Positions 7,836 through 16,304 of a DNA stretch of 64,000 bases are shown here, one piece after another. The stretch is taken from contig NZ_JBHTJO010000002.1 in assembly GCF_042676065.1 (NCBI RefSeq), forward strand, positions 1-64,000. Direction: 5' to 3'. How positions within the stretch are numbered: position 1 is the stretch's first letter; every line of letters begins with the position of its first letter. A model generated the notes under the pieces. The model was given only the letters and a program-made list of their open reading frames with translations. It searched no databases and was not told the DNA's origin. The position numbers were made by a program, and so were the translations under genes. The stretch comes from Methyloligella solikamskensis. Lineage in GTDB: Bacteria; Pseudomonadota; Alphaproteobacteria; Rhizobiales; Methyloligellaceae.

Positions 7836-9173
7836 ATGCCCGATACGAAGCAGATTCTGGCGCTCAATCGCTTCGATGCCGAAGACAGCGGATCCCTCGA
7901 TCCGGCGCTTGCCGATCTCGTCCAACGGCGCGAGGCGACCTTCGGCGCGTCCTCCGTGCTGTTCTATCAGGAACCGCTCCACATCGTCCGGGCCGAAGGC
8001 GTCTTCATGTACGACGCCGACGGCAACCGCTATCTCGACACCTATAACAACGTGGTCCAGGTCGGCCATTGCCATCCTCGGGTGGTCGAGGCCATCGCGA
8101 AGCAGGCGGCGACCCTCAACACCAACACCCGCTATCTCTACGACAACATCCACGAATACGCCGAGCGGCTGCTGGAGACCTATCCGGCCTCGCTCTCCAA
8201 TGTCGTGTTCACCTGCACCGGAAGCGAAGCCAACGACATCGCGCTTCGGCTGGCGAAGCTCTTTACCGGCGGACGGGGCTTCGTGGTCACCGAGAACGCC
8301 TATCACGGCAACACCGCCGCGGTGTCCGAGGTCTCACCCGCCTCGTTCAAGGGCCGCGCCCTGCCGCCCCATGTGCGCGCGCTGCCGGCGCCAGATCCCT
8401 ATCGGGACCCCACCGACGAATTAGGCGAGCGCTTCGCCGACCAGATCGAGGAAGCCATCGGCGAGCTGGAGGAAGAGGGCATTCCCTTCGCCGGTTTCAT
8501 CGCCGACTCCATCTTCTCAAGCGACGGCATCTATGCCGATCCGCCGGGCTTTCTGGAGCACGCCATCGAGGTCGTGCACAACGCCGGCGGGCTCTTCATC
8601 GGCGATGAGGTCCAGCCAGGCTTCGGCCGCACGGGCTCCCATATGTGGGGCTTCCAGCGCCACGGCCTAACGCCCGATATCGTCACCATGGGCAAACCCA
8701 TGGGGAACGGCTTTCCTGTGGCCGGCGTCGTCACCCGGCCGGAGATCCTTCAGCCCTTCTGCGATGAGACCGGCTACTTCAACACCTTCGGCGGTAACCC
8801 GGTCGCCGCGGCGGCGGGCCTCGCCGTTCTCGATGTGCTGGAGGAGGAGGGCCTGCTGGAAAACGCCGAGAAGATCGGCAGCTATTTCCGCCAGGCCCTG
8901 GACGCCATGCAGCAGCTCAACCCGTGCATCGGCGATGTCCGCGGCGCCGGATTGTTCATCGGCATTGAGTTCAGCAAGCCCGGCACCACCGATCCCGATC
9001 CCGCCATGGCGACCGCCGTGATCAATGCCATGAAGGAGGAGGGGGTGCTGATCGGGGCTGCCGGCGCCGACGGCAACATCCTGAAGCTCCGCCCGCCGCT
9101 CTGCCTCGAAACCGAACATGTCGACTTCTTCCTGGAGAGCCTCTTCGACGTCCTGCAAAGGCAATCGTCATGA
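7836..9173 (+). CDS. Class III PLP enzyme, probable amino-alcohol-phosphate phospho-lyase or aminotransferase
   Basis: 445 residues. The PLP lysine is K287 in MGKPMGNGFPVAG, and GDEVQPGFGRTG carries the cofactor Asp. The early block YLDTYNNVVQVGHCHPRVVEA with LNTNTRYLYDN closely recalls the ethanolamine-phosphate and 5-phosphohydroxylysine phospho-lyases (AGXT2L1/AGXT2L2), which release phosphate and ammonia and leave an aldehyde. With the adjacent kinase this suggests a phosphorylate-then-eliminate route. A simple omega-aminotransferase is the alternative. Closely spaced to the kinase gene and followed by a HAD gene in the same operon. Confidence 0.9.
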   Translation: MPDTKQILALNRFDAEDSGSLDPALADLVQRREATFGASSVLFYQEPLHIVRAEGVFMYDADGNRYLDTYNNVVQVGHCHPRVVEAIAKQAATLNTNTRYLYDNIHEYAERLLETYPASLSNVVFTCTGSEANDIALRLAKLFTGGRGFVVTENAYHGNTAAVSEVSPASFKGRALPPHVRALPAPDPYRDPTDELGERFADQIEEAIGELEEEGIPFAGFIADSIFSSDGIYADPPGFLEHAIEVVHNAGGLFIGDEVQPGFGRTGSHMWGFQRHGLTPDIVTMGKPMGNGFPVAGVVTRPEILQPFCDETGYFNTFGGNPVAAAAGLAVLDVLEEEGLLENAEKIGSYFRQALDAMQQLNPCIGDVRGAGLFIGIEFSKPGTTDPDPAMATAVINAMKEEGVLIGAAGADGNILKLRPPLCLETEHVDFFLESLFDVLQRQSS

Positions 9174-9216
9174 GCGGGCGAACGTCATAAGGGACAATCG
9201 GCATTAGGAGAATGTC

Positions 9217-9897
9217 ATGACACCAAAGGTCATCTTCTTCGACGTCAACGAGACCCTGATCGATCTCGCAAGCATGCGCCGCTCCGTGGCCGACTCTCTC
9301 GGCGGCCGGGACGATCTCCTGCCGCTCTGGTTTTCCACCATGCTGCATCACTCGCTGGTGGAAAGCGCGACCGGCCACTTCCATCCCTTCGGTGAGGTCG
9401 GGGTCGCGGCCCTGATCATGGTGGCGGAATCCAACGGCATCCATCTCACTCAGCCCGACGCGGAGGCCGCCATCTCCGAGCCCTTCGCGTCGATGCCGCC
9501 CCATGCCGATGTTCGTCCCGGCCTGGAAGCGTTGAAGAAGGAGGGCTTCATCCTGGCGACCCTGACCAATTCGTCGGACGCCATGGTCGCCCGCCAGCTC
9601 CAGAACGCCGGGTTGTCCGATCTCTTCGACCGGCTGCTGACCGTGGAGAGCCTACAGATCTACAAGCCCAACCGCGCCGTCTACGACTGGGCGCTGGATC
9701 AGATGGATGTCGATCCGGAAGAAGCCATGATGGTGGCAGCCCATGGCTGGGACATCGCCGGCATCAAGACCGCGCGCATGCACGGCGTCTTCGTCGCACG
9801 GCCGGGCCAGGCGCTCTATCCCCTGGCCCCGCCACCCGATCTCGTGGTGAAGGATCTCGTCGAGCTGAGCGAGATCATGGTCTCCCGCGCGAGCTGA
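9217..9897 (+). CDS. HAD-superfamily hydrolase, haloacid dehalogenase type II-like
   Basis: 226 residues. The nucleophile is D9 in FFDVNETL, motif II is TLTNSSD, motif III is the Lys in IYKPN, and motif IV is AAHGWDIAG. Overall it resembles (S)-2-haloacid dehalogenases, but the usual Ser-Asn before WD is replaced by His-Gly, so substrate specificity may differ. Third in the kinase / phospho-lyase operon (43 bases after the previous stop, AGGAG before the ATG). It could be a phosphatase or dehalogenase for a pathway intermediate. It ends 3 bases from the convergent dehydrogenase gene. Confidence 0.85.
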   Translation: MTPKVIFFDVNETLIDLASMRRSVADSLGGRDDLLPLWFSTMLHHSLVESATGHFHPFGEVGVAALIMVAESNGIHLTQPDAEAAISEPFASMPPHADVRPGLEALKKEGFILATLTNSSDAMVARQLQNAGLSDLFDRLLTVESLQIYKPNRAVYDWALDQMDVDPEEAMMVAAHGWDIAGIKTARMHGVFVARPGQALYPLAPPPDLVVKDLVELSEIMVSRAS

Positions 9898-9900
9898 GCG

Positions 9901-10677
9901 CTAGCTATCCATTTCGTCGAGGGCTTCCGGCGACTCCGGCAGCACCTGACCGCCATCGACCACGATGGTCTGCCCCGTCACATAGGACGCCTCGTCGGAC
10001 GCGAAATAGAGCGCTGCATTGGCGATATCGGCCACGTCGCCCAGCTCGTGCAGCGGGATCGCGGCCTTCATGCCTTCCAGATACTCCTCGCCCGTGTCGG
10101 CCAGGCCTTCCGTCATGATGTTGCCCGGCAACACGGCGTTGACCGTGATCTTGTTCGGCGCAAGCTCGATCGCTGCGGTCTTCATGAAGCCGAGCTGTCC
10201 CGCCTTGCTCGCCCCGTAATGGGACCAGCCGGGAAAGCCCGTGATCGGTCCGGTGATCGACGAGGTGATGACGATGCGGCCGCTCTTCTTTTGCTTCAGA
10301 TAGGGCAGGACCGCGGAGACGCACAGGAAGGTGCTCTTCAAATTCGTGTCCATCACGAAGTCGAAATCCTGTGGCGTCATCTCGCCCAGCTTGGCCGACG
10401 GGAAGATGCCCGCATTGGCGCAGAGGATATCGATGCCGCCGTAGCGGTCGGCGGCGGCCTTGGCCATGGCCTCGCAGGCGTCCGGATCGCTCACATCGGC
10501 CTGGAAGCCCGAGGCATGATCGCCGATTTCCTTGGCGACCTTCTCCGCTTCTTCCAGATGGCGCGAGACGACCAGCACATTGATGCCGGCCTCGCCGAAG
10601 CGCTTGGCGATGCCGCGCCCGATTCCCTTGCTGCCGCCCGTGACGATGGCCGTGCGGCCTTCCAAAGATTTGAACAT
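9901..10677 (-). CDS. Short-chain dehydrogenase/reductase (FabG-like)
   Basis: 258 residues, cytoplasmic. The cofactor motif is TGGSKGIG (13-20), NAG is present in LCANAGIF, and the catalytic set is the Ser of ITSSITG plus YGASK. The C terminus has the VTGQTIVVDGGQ block. It is a classical SDR reducing or oxidising a carbonyl/alcohol with NAD(P). It is convergent with the HAD gene and may belong to the island, for example handling the aldehyde or ketone product. The ATG giving MFKSLEGR is chosen; the longer frame upstream is unlike the family. Confidence 0.88.
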   Translation of the reverse strand: MFKSLEGRTAIVTGGSKGIGRGIAKRFGEAGINVLVVSRHLEEAEKVAKEIGDHASGFQADVSDPDACEAMAKAAADRYGGIDILCANAGIFPSAKLGEMTPQDFDFVMDTNLKSTFLCVSAVLPYLKQKKSGRIVITSSITGPITGFPGWSHYGASKAGQLGFMKTAAIELAPNKITVNAVLPGNIMTEGLADTGEEYLEGMKAAIPLHELGDVADIANAALYFASDEASYVTGQTIVVDGGQVLPESPEALDEMDS

Positions 10678-10794
10678 TTTTCTTTCTTGTCCCAGCTCGT
10701 GTTCCGACGGCCTCAAGACTGCGGCACCAGCGTTGCACTGTAAAGGCGGCACCCCCGGCAAAACCGCGCGACGCGACGGCGCGGGCAGGGGCGG

Positions 10795-11307
10795 CTATTT
10801 GACGTCGCCGCAATCCTCGCCGAGCCAAGTCCCTTCCGACTTGTGCGTCATCGCGATGGGTTGTCCCGCACGCGAGCCATTGAACTGCATGTTGCCCGTG
10901 TAATGAGTCTCGCTATCGAACACGTAGTCGATGTGTCCTGTTCCCTGGATCTCTCCCGTGCAGACCAGATCGGCGCTCATCCGATCTTCGCTCATCTGAC
11001 GGTTCTCCATGGTGCAATCGCCCATATCTTCCGGCTTCGGCATCTTCTGATTGGCGAGTTCCTCTTCCGTCAGACACGTCTTGATGGTGGTGGTCTGCGG
11101 CTTTGAAAAGTCGGGGATCTCGATCCCCATGGCTTTGAGCTGGGCCATCTTGTCGGCCGGGATCGAGGGCATCTTCGGCATGCCGGCTCCGCCGATGGTC
11201 ATGGTGGTCTTCTGTTCCCACAGGCCCGGCCGGCCGTCGGCCAAGGCGGATTGTGCCGAGAGGGCGGCGGCGCAAAGCGCGGCCGAAACGGTCCAGATTG
11301 CACGCAT
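10795..11307 (-). CDS. Secreted DUF3617-family protein
   Basis: 170 residues with a clear Sec signal peptide (MRAIWTVSAALCAAALSAQ, cleavage near ALA-DG). The mature start DGRPGLWEQKTTMTIGG and the later CLTEEEL and C...M patterns match DUF3617 proteins, which are periplasmic and of unknown function. A TSHKSEGTWLGEDC-like close with paired Cys suggests disulfides. It stands alone, divergent from the phosphatase gene. Confidence 0.82.
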   Translation of the reverse strand: MRAIWTVSAALCAAALSAQSALADGRPGLWEQKTTMTIGGAGMPKMPSIPADKMAQLKAMGIEIPDFSKPQTTTIKTCLTEEELANQKMPKPEDMGDCTMENRQMSEDRMSADLVCTGEIQGTGHIDYVFDSETHYTGNMQFNGSRAGQPIAMTHKSEGTWLGEDCGDVK

Positions 11308-11564
11308 CGTATCTCTCCCTTGAACAATGATCGGCTTGCAAAGCTTCGCGAGCAGTTTGCGGTCTGGCGGTGTAAAGGTGAACCCCCCACTGCCATTCCG
11401 CCCGACCATGGACACTTCGCTTAGCGGACGCCCGTGCTATAGTCGCCGTCGCTCGAAAGGCCTGAAAAACAAGGGTTTCAGAGTAGGAATTTGTTGCCGC
11501 ATGTCTCACGGAGCGCCGAGGGGATAGAAGCCCTTCACGGCCTTCTGAGAGAGGATAGAGCGGT

Positions 11565-12158
11565 ATGGAAACGTCGAAGGGAAACACGCCCTCGTTCGGT
11601 CTTCAGGCGAAGCGTGTTGGCATCGGAGCCCTCGTCATGCTCGGGCTTATGGGCGCCTATCTCGGCATGCTCGAATTGTCGGGCAATTTCCGCGCCGTCA
11701 TCCCTGGCGAGCTTTATCGCTCGGGACAGCCGACCGCTGCCGCCATTGCGCGCTATCGCGCAGCTCATGGGATCAAGACCATTATCAATCTCCGCGGCGA
11801 GAATGCAGGCCGCGACTGGTACGATACAGAGCTCGCGGAGTCGGAGAAGCTGGGCATCACTCATCTGAACTTCCGCATGTCGGCGAAGCATGAGCTCTCG
11901 CAAGCGAAAGCCGCGGAGCTTATCGACATGATGGCCGCGGCCGAGAAGCCGCTCCTGATCCATTGCTCTTCCGGCGCCGACCGCACAGGTCTCGCCTCCG
12001 CGCTCTACGTTGCCGCGGTCGCCAAGCTCGGCGAGATCCGCGCCGAGGACCAGCTCACCCCGGTCTACGGTCATATCCCGCTGCCATTCCTGAACATCTA
12101 CGCAATGGACGACACCTTTGAGAAGCTTGAGCCCTGGCTCGGCTTCCCGGATTCATAA
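11565..12158 (+). CDS. Membrane-anchored tyrosine/dual-specificity phosphatase-like protein
   Basis: 197 residues. A hydrophobic segment at about 20-40 anchors it. The active-site loop is HCSSGADRTG with Cys134 and Arg140, the CX5R motif of protein tyrosine phosphatases; the general acid would lie upstream. Small proteins of this kind often sit in envelope or polysaccharide loci, and here the next gene is a cytochrome b561, 23 bases downstream. Substrate unknown: phosphotyrosine or phosphoinositide are both possible. Confidence 0.86.
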   Translation: METSKGNTPSFGLQAKRVGIGALVMLGLMGAYLGMLELSGNFRAVIPGELYRSGQPTAAAIARYRAAHGIKTIINLRGENAGRDWYDTELAESEKLGITHLNFRMSAKHELSQAKAAELIDMMAAAEKPLLIHCSSGADRTGLASALYVAAVAKLGEIRAEDQLTPVYGHIPLPFLNIYAMDDTFEKLEPWLGFPDS

Positions 12159-12181
12159 GAGGATCATGAAAGGGCTGGAGA

Positions 12182-12832
12182 ATGACGGTGGAAACGGGAG
12201 GCGATCCGGCTTTGCTCGAAGACGATCCCAAAAGGCGCGGCGAGACGGCTGTCCAGGACAAGGGCTGGACTTATGTCTGGGACCCGTTCGTGCGTGTCTT
12301 TCACTGGGCGACGGTGCTGCTCTTCGCGGTCGCCTATATCACCGGCGACGAAATCATGGTCGTCCATGTCTGGGCCGGCTATGCCATCGCGACCCTCGTG
12401 ACCTTGCGGGTGATCTGGGGCTTCGTCGGACCGGAGCACGCCCGGTTCAGCGACTTCATCTACAAGCCCTCGACAGTCCTCCGGTATTTCTCCGACCTGC
12501 TCCGCCGCAAGGCAGAGCGGCATCTCGGTCACAGCCCCGCAGGCGGTGTCATGATCGTCGCCCTGCTGATCGGCCTCGCCGTCACCTGCGGCAGCGGCGC
12601 CGTGCAATATGCGCTTGAAGATGGCGCCGGCCCCTTGAGCCTTGTCCTCACCCAGGTGCCGAAAGGGCAGCACAGCACCCTCCTTGCGCTCACCCACGAG
12701 ACCCACGAGCTCGTGGCCAATCTCACCCTGGCCCTGGCGGTGGTGCATCTCTCCGCCGTGCTCTTTGCGAGCTACGCCTATCGGGAGAACCTCATCCGCG
12801 CGATGGTCTCAGGCTACAAGCGGCCGAACTAG
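12182..12832 (+). CDS. Cytochrome b561-type membrane protein
   Basis: 216 residues with four hydrophobic helices. The opening VWDPFVRVFHWATVLLF and later THETHELVANLTLALAVVHL carry the His residues expected to ligate haem b in bacterial cytochrome b561 (PF01292). It would pass electrons in the inner membrane between quinol and a partner dehydrogenase or cytochrome. A GGAG lies just before the ATG. It follows the phosphatase gene closely and probably shares its transcript. No cognate c-type cytochrome is nearby. Confidence 0.88.
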   Translation: MTVETGGDPALLEDDPKRRGETAVQDKGWTYVWDPFVRVFHWATVLLFAVAYITGDEIMVVHVWAGYAIATLVTLRVIWGFVGPEHARFSDFIYKPSTVLRYFSDLLRRKAERHLGHSPAGGVMIVALLIGLAVTCGSGAVQYALEDGAGPLSLVLTQVPKGQHSTLLALTHETHELVANLTLALAVVHLSAVLFASYAYRENLIRAMVSGYKRPN

Positions 12833-12991
12833 GCTGCGTTCGCGCACCTCTCCGAAGGATCTGCACCGGGCTGCGGCCATGTCGCCTGCCGAGTCACGTT
12901 CAAATCCGGACATTTGCTTCCCATGTGAATCGGATATTGCCGCTGGTCTCGAGCCTGCCTTGGGGCCGTCATTGACGAGGAGGAAAACGCA

Positions 12992-13756
12992 ATGGGCCGA
13001 GTAGATGGGAAAGTCGTTTTGGTCACCGGCGGGGCTGTGGGCCTCGGCAAGGCCATGGCCGAAATGATGGCGCGCGAAGGCGCCAAGGTCGTCATCACCG
13101 ATATCAAGGACGAAGAGGGTAAGGCCGCCGCGGAAGGCATTCCGGATGCGCTCTATCTCCATCACGACGTCTCCAAGGAAGACGAGTGGGAAGACGTCAT
13201 CGCCAAGACGGTCGAGAAGTTCGGCCGCCTCGACTGCCTGGTGAACAATGCTGGCGTCGCCATGGAAGGCGCTCCCGAAGACACCACCCTGGAGCAGTGG
13301 CGCTGGCTCATGGGCATCAATCTGGACGGCGTGTTCCTCGGCACGAAGCACGCCATCCGCGCCATGAAGAAGAACGACCCGAAAGGCGGCTCGATCATCA
13401 ACCTCTCGTCTATCGAGGGGATTATCGGTGATCCCGGGCTCAGTACCTACAACGCCTCTAAGGGCGGGGTCCGGCTGCACACCAAGGCGGTCGCGCTCTA
13501 CTGCGCCAAGAACAAGCTGAACATCCGGGTGAACTCCATCCACCCCGGTTATATCTGGACGCCAATGGTGGAGAAGCTGATGGCCGAGACCGTCGGCGTC
13601 GAAGAGGGACGCAAGCAGCTCGACTCCATGCACCCGATCGGCCATGTGGGCGAGCCCGACGACATCGCCTATGGCGCGCTCTATCTCGCCTCCGACGAAG
13701 CGAAGTTCGTCACCGGCGCCGAGCTCGTCATCGATGGCGGCTATACGGCCCAGTAG
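12992..13756 (+). CDS. Short-chain dehydrogenase/reductase
   Basis: 254 residues. TGGAVGLG near residue 12, NNAGVA, the catalytic Ser in INLSSIEG and YNASKGG, and the closing VTGAELVIDGGYTAQ mark a classical SDR, similar to cyclic-alcohol, levodione or glucose dehydrogenases. An excellent GAGGAGG precedes the ATG. It stands alone between the cytochrome gene and the convergent ppsA. The substrate cannot be told from sequence. Confidence 0.9.
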   Translation: MGRVDGKVVLVTGGAVGLGKAMAEMMAREGAKVVITDIKDEEGKAAAEGIPDALYLHHDVSKEDEWEDVIAKTVEKFGRLDCLVNNAGVAMEGAPEDTTLEQWRWLMGINLDGVFLGTKHAIRAMKKNDPKGGSIINLSSIEGIIGDPGLSTYNASKGGVRLHTKAVALYCAKNKLNIRVNSIHPGYIWTPMVEKLMAETVGVEEGRKQLDSMHPIGHVGEPDDIAYGALYLASDEAKFVTGAELVIDGGYTAQ

Positions 13757-13772
13757 AAAAGCGGATTTCGAA

Positions 13773-13798
13773 CCCGGCCGGATTTAAACCCGGCCGGG
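13773..13798. terminator. Putative bidirectional terminator
   Basis: CCCGGCCGG (13773-13781) and CCGGCCGGG (13790-13798) form a perfect 9-base GC stem around an AT-rich 8-base loop. It lies between the convergent dehydrogenase and ppsA genes. T-runs are weak on both sides, so termination may need Rho or be partial. Confidence 0.6.
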
Positions 13799-13813
13799 CC
13801 TGGTTGTCTGGCT

Positions 13814-16204
13814 CTAGCGCGATTTGGCTTTCGTGGCTTCCGCTTCGGCCACATGCTGCTTCACCGACATGAAGCTGTCCGGGGTGACCGAGATGGAGTC
13901 GATGCCGCATTCCACCAGGAAGTCGGCGAACTCCGGGTGGTCGCTCGGCGCCTGACCGCAAAGTCCGACCTTGGCGCCGGCCTCGTGAGCGGAGGCGATC
14001 ACCGTGGAGATCATCCACTTCACCGCCGGGTCCTGCTCGTCGAACAGCTCGATGAGCTCTTCGGAATCCCGGTCCACGCCGAGGGTGAGCTGGGTGAGGT
14101 CGTTGGAGCCGATGGAGAACCCGTCGAAGCGTTCCGCGAACGCCTTCGCGCGAACCACATTGGCCGGCAGCTCGCACATCACGTAGACACCGAGCCCGTC
14201 CTCGCCGCGCGTCAGCCCGTTCTCGGCCATCACCTCCAGAACCTTGTCGGCTTCCTTGGTGGACCGGCAGAACGGGATCATCACGAGGATGTTCTTGAAG
14301 CCCATCTCGTCGCGTAAGCGGCGGATCGCCTGGCATTCCAGCGCGAAGCCCGGCGCGTAGTTCGGCGAGTAGTAGCGCGAGGCGCCCCGGAAGCCGATCA
14401 TCGGATTGGCCTCCTCGGGCTCGAACCCGCTGCCGCCCAGCAGATTGGCGTATTCGTTGGTCTTGAAGTCGCTCATCCGCACGATCACCGGGTTCGGATA
14501 GACGGTAGCCGCGATCCGGGCCAGGCCACGGGAAAGCTGCTCCACGAAATACTGCGGCTTGCTCTCATAGCCGCGGGTCATGGCGTCGATCTCGCGCTTC
14601 ACCTCTTCGTCTTCGAGCTGGTCGAACTCCACCAGCGCCATGGGATGCACCTTCACATGGTTGGAGATGACGAATTCCATGCGCGCCAGACCCACGCCAT
14701 CGGCCGGAAGCTGCCACCAGCGCATGGCGGCGGCCGGATTGGCGAGGTTGAGCATGATCTTGGTTTCGGTTTTCGGGATATCCGCGAAATTGAGGGTCTC
14801 CTCCTCGAACTCCGCGTCGCCCTCATAGACGAAGCCGTCCTCGCCCTCGGCGCAGGAGACGGTGATGTCCTGCTCGTCATGCAGCACTTCGGTGGCGTCG
14901 CCCGTGCCCACGATGGCCGGCAGGCCGAGCTCGCGGCTGACGATGGCCGCGTGGGACGTGCGCCCGCCGCGATCTGTCACCACGGCCGCGGCCCGCTTCA
15001 TGATCGGCACCCAGTCCGGATCCGTCGTCTCCGTCACCAGGACCGAACCGTCGACGAAGCGGTCGATATCGGAAGGATCGCGGATCAGGCAGACAGGCGC
15101 GGAGACCACCTTGCCGCCGATGGCGAGACCGGAGGTGAGCTGGCGCCCCTTCTCGGTGATGCGATAGCGCTTGAAGGAGCCCGTATCGCGCTGGGATTGC
15201 ACGGTCTCGGGACGCGCCTGGACGATGAACATCTCACCGGTCCGGCCGTCCTTCGCCCACTCCATATCCATGGGGCAGCCGTAATGGCTCTCGATCTCCA
15301 CCGCCCAGCGGGCAAGGTTGAGGATCTCCTCGTCAGTCAGAACGAAGTTGAGCTGCTCGGCGCGCGAGGTCGGCACGATACGGGTCGGATCTTCGCTATC
15401 GCGCGAATAGATCATCTTCTCCAGCTTCGAGCCCCGGCCCTTATGGATGATCGGGGTCAGGTCGGGCTTGTCGAGGAGCGGCTTGAAGACCTGGTAGGCG
15501 TCCGGATCGACGGCGCCCTGCACCACGCTCTCGCCCAGCCCCCACGAGCCGTCGATCACCACCAGCTTGTCGAAGCCGGTCTCGGGATCGATGGAGAACA
15601 TCACGCCGGCCCCGGCCAGGTCGGAGCGCACCATCTGCTGCACGCCGATGGAAAGCGCGACCTTCAGATGGTCGAAGCCCTTGGTTTCGCGATAGCTGAT
15701 CGCCCGGTCCGTGAAGAGAGAGGCATAGCAGCGGCGGCAGGCGGCGAGCAGCGCCCGGGTCCCGCGAATATTGAGAAAGGTCTCCTGTTGCCCGGCGAAG
15801 CTCGCATCGGGCAGATCCTCCGCCGTCGCGCTGGACCGTACGGCCACGTCGCCGGTCTCGCGTCCCATGCGCTGGGAGAGCTCCGCATAGGCAGTCTTGA
15901 TCGCGTCGGAAATATCCTCCGGCCAGTCGGCGGCCAGGAATGCTTGGCGGATGGCGGAACCGGTCTCGGACAGGGTGGCCTTACCGTCCTGATAGTCGGC
16001 CAGGCGCTTCTGGATTTCTTCGTCCAACTGATTGGCTTCGACGAAGCGTCGATAGGCGTCCGATGTCGTGGCAAAACCCGGCGGCACCGGGACCCCGCGG
16101 CTCGCCAGGTTGGAGACCATTTCTCCAAGCGATGCGTTCTTGCCGCCGACCGTTGCCACGTCGTCGCGGCCAACCTCATCAAACCACAGGACGGAATTCG
16201 TCAT
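13814..16204 (-). CDS. ppsA: Phosphoenolpyruvate synthase (pyruvate, water dikinase)
   Basis: 796 residues, the usual length. It converts pyruvate, ATP and water to phosphoenolpyruvate, AMP and phosphate for gluconeogenesis. The N-terminal ATP-grasp domain starts WFDEVGRDDVATVGGKNASLGEM; the swivelling domain carries the phospho-accepting His418 in GGRTSHAAIVSRELG; the C-terminal PEP-binding barrel has GFRGASRYY and the Cys of VGLCGQAPSDHPEFA. It is transcribed alone. Its presence with a PPi-type phosphofructokinase fits flexible glycolysis/gluconeogenesis. Confidence 0.96.
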   Translation of the reverse strand: MTNSVLWFDEVGRDDVATVGGKNASLGEMVSNLASRGVPVPPGFATTSDAYRRFVEANQLDEEIQKRLADYQDGKATLSETGSAIRQAFLAADWPEDISDAIKTAYAELSQRMGRETGDVAVRSSATAEDLPDASFAGQQETFLNIRGTRALLAACRRCYASLFTDRAISYRETKGFDHLKVALSIGVQQMVRSDLAGAGVMFSIDPETGFDKLVVIDGSWGLGESVVQGAVDPDAYQVFKPLLDKPDLTPIIHKGRGSKLEKMIYSRDSEDPTRIVPTSRAEQLNFVLTDEEILNLARWAVEIESHYGCPMDMEWAKDGRTGEMFIVQARPETVQSQRDTGSFKRYRITEKGRQLTSGLAIGGKVVSAPVCLIRDPSDIDRFVDGSVLVTETTDPDWVPIMKRAAAVVTDRGGRTSHAAIVSRELGLPAIVGTGDATEVLHDEQDITVSCAEGEDGFVYEGDAEFEEETLNFADIPKTETKIMLNLANPAAAMRWWQLPADGVGLARMEFVISNHVKVHPMALVEFDQLEDEEVKREIDAMTRGYESKPQYFVEQLSRGLARIAATVYPNPVIVRMSDFKTNEYANLLGGSGFEPEEANPMIGFRGASRYYSPNYAPGFALECQAIRRLRDEMGFKNILVMIPFCRSTKEADKVLEVMAENGLTRGEDGLGVYVMCELPANVVRAKAFAERFDGFSIGSNDLTQLTLGVDRDSEELIELFDEQDPAVKWMISTVIASAHEAGAKVGLCGQAPSDHPEFADFLVECGIDSISVTPDSFMSVKQHVAEAEATKAKSR

Positions 16205-16304
16205 GGCGTTTCCTCAAGTTTTTTTATGGCACTCTGCATAGAATGAACAATGCAAGAATGGGCCCAGAGAGCTTGGAGGCGGCTGTAGCAGGAAAGGGGG
16301 CAGC

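Noticed and set aside
14645..16246. 533-codon open frame on the plus strand opposite ppsA
   Set aside because: Antisense shadow of a well-supported gene with a skewed His/Asp/Arg composition.
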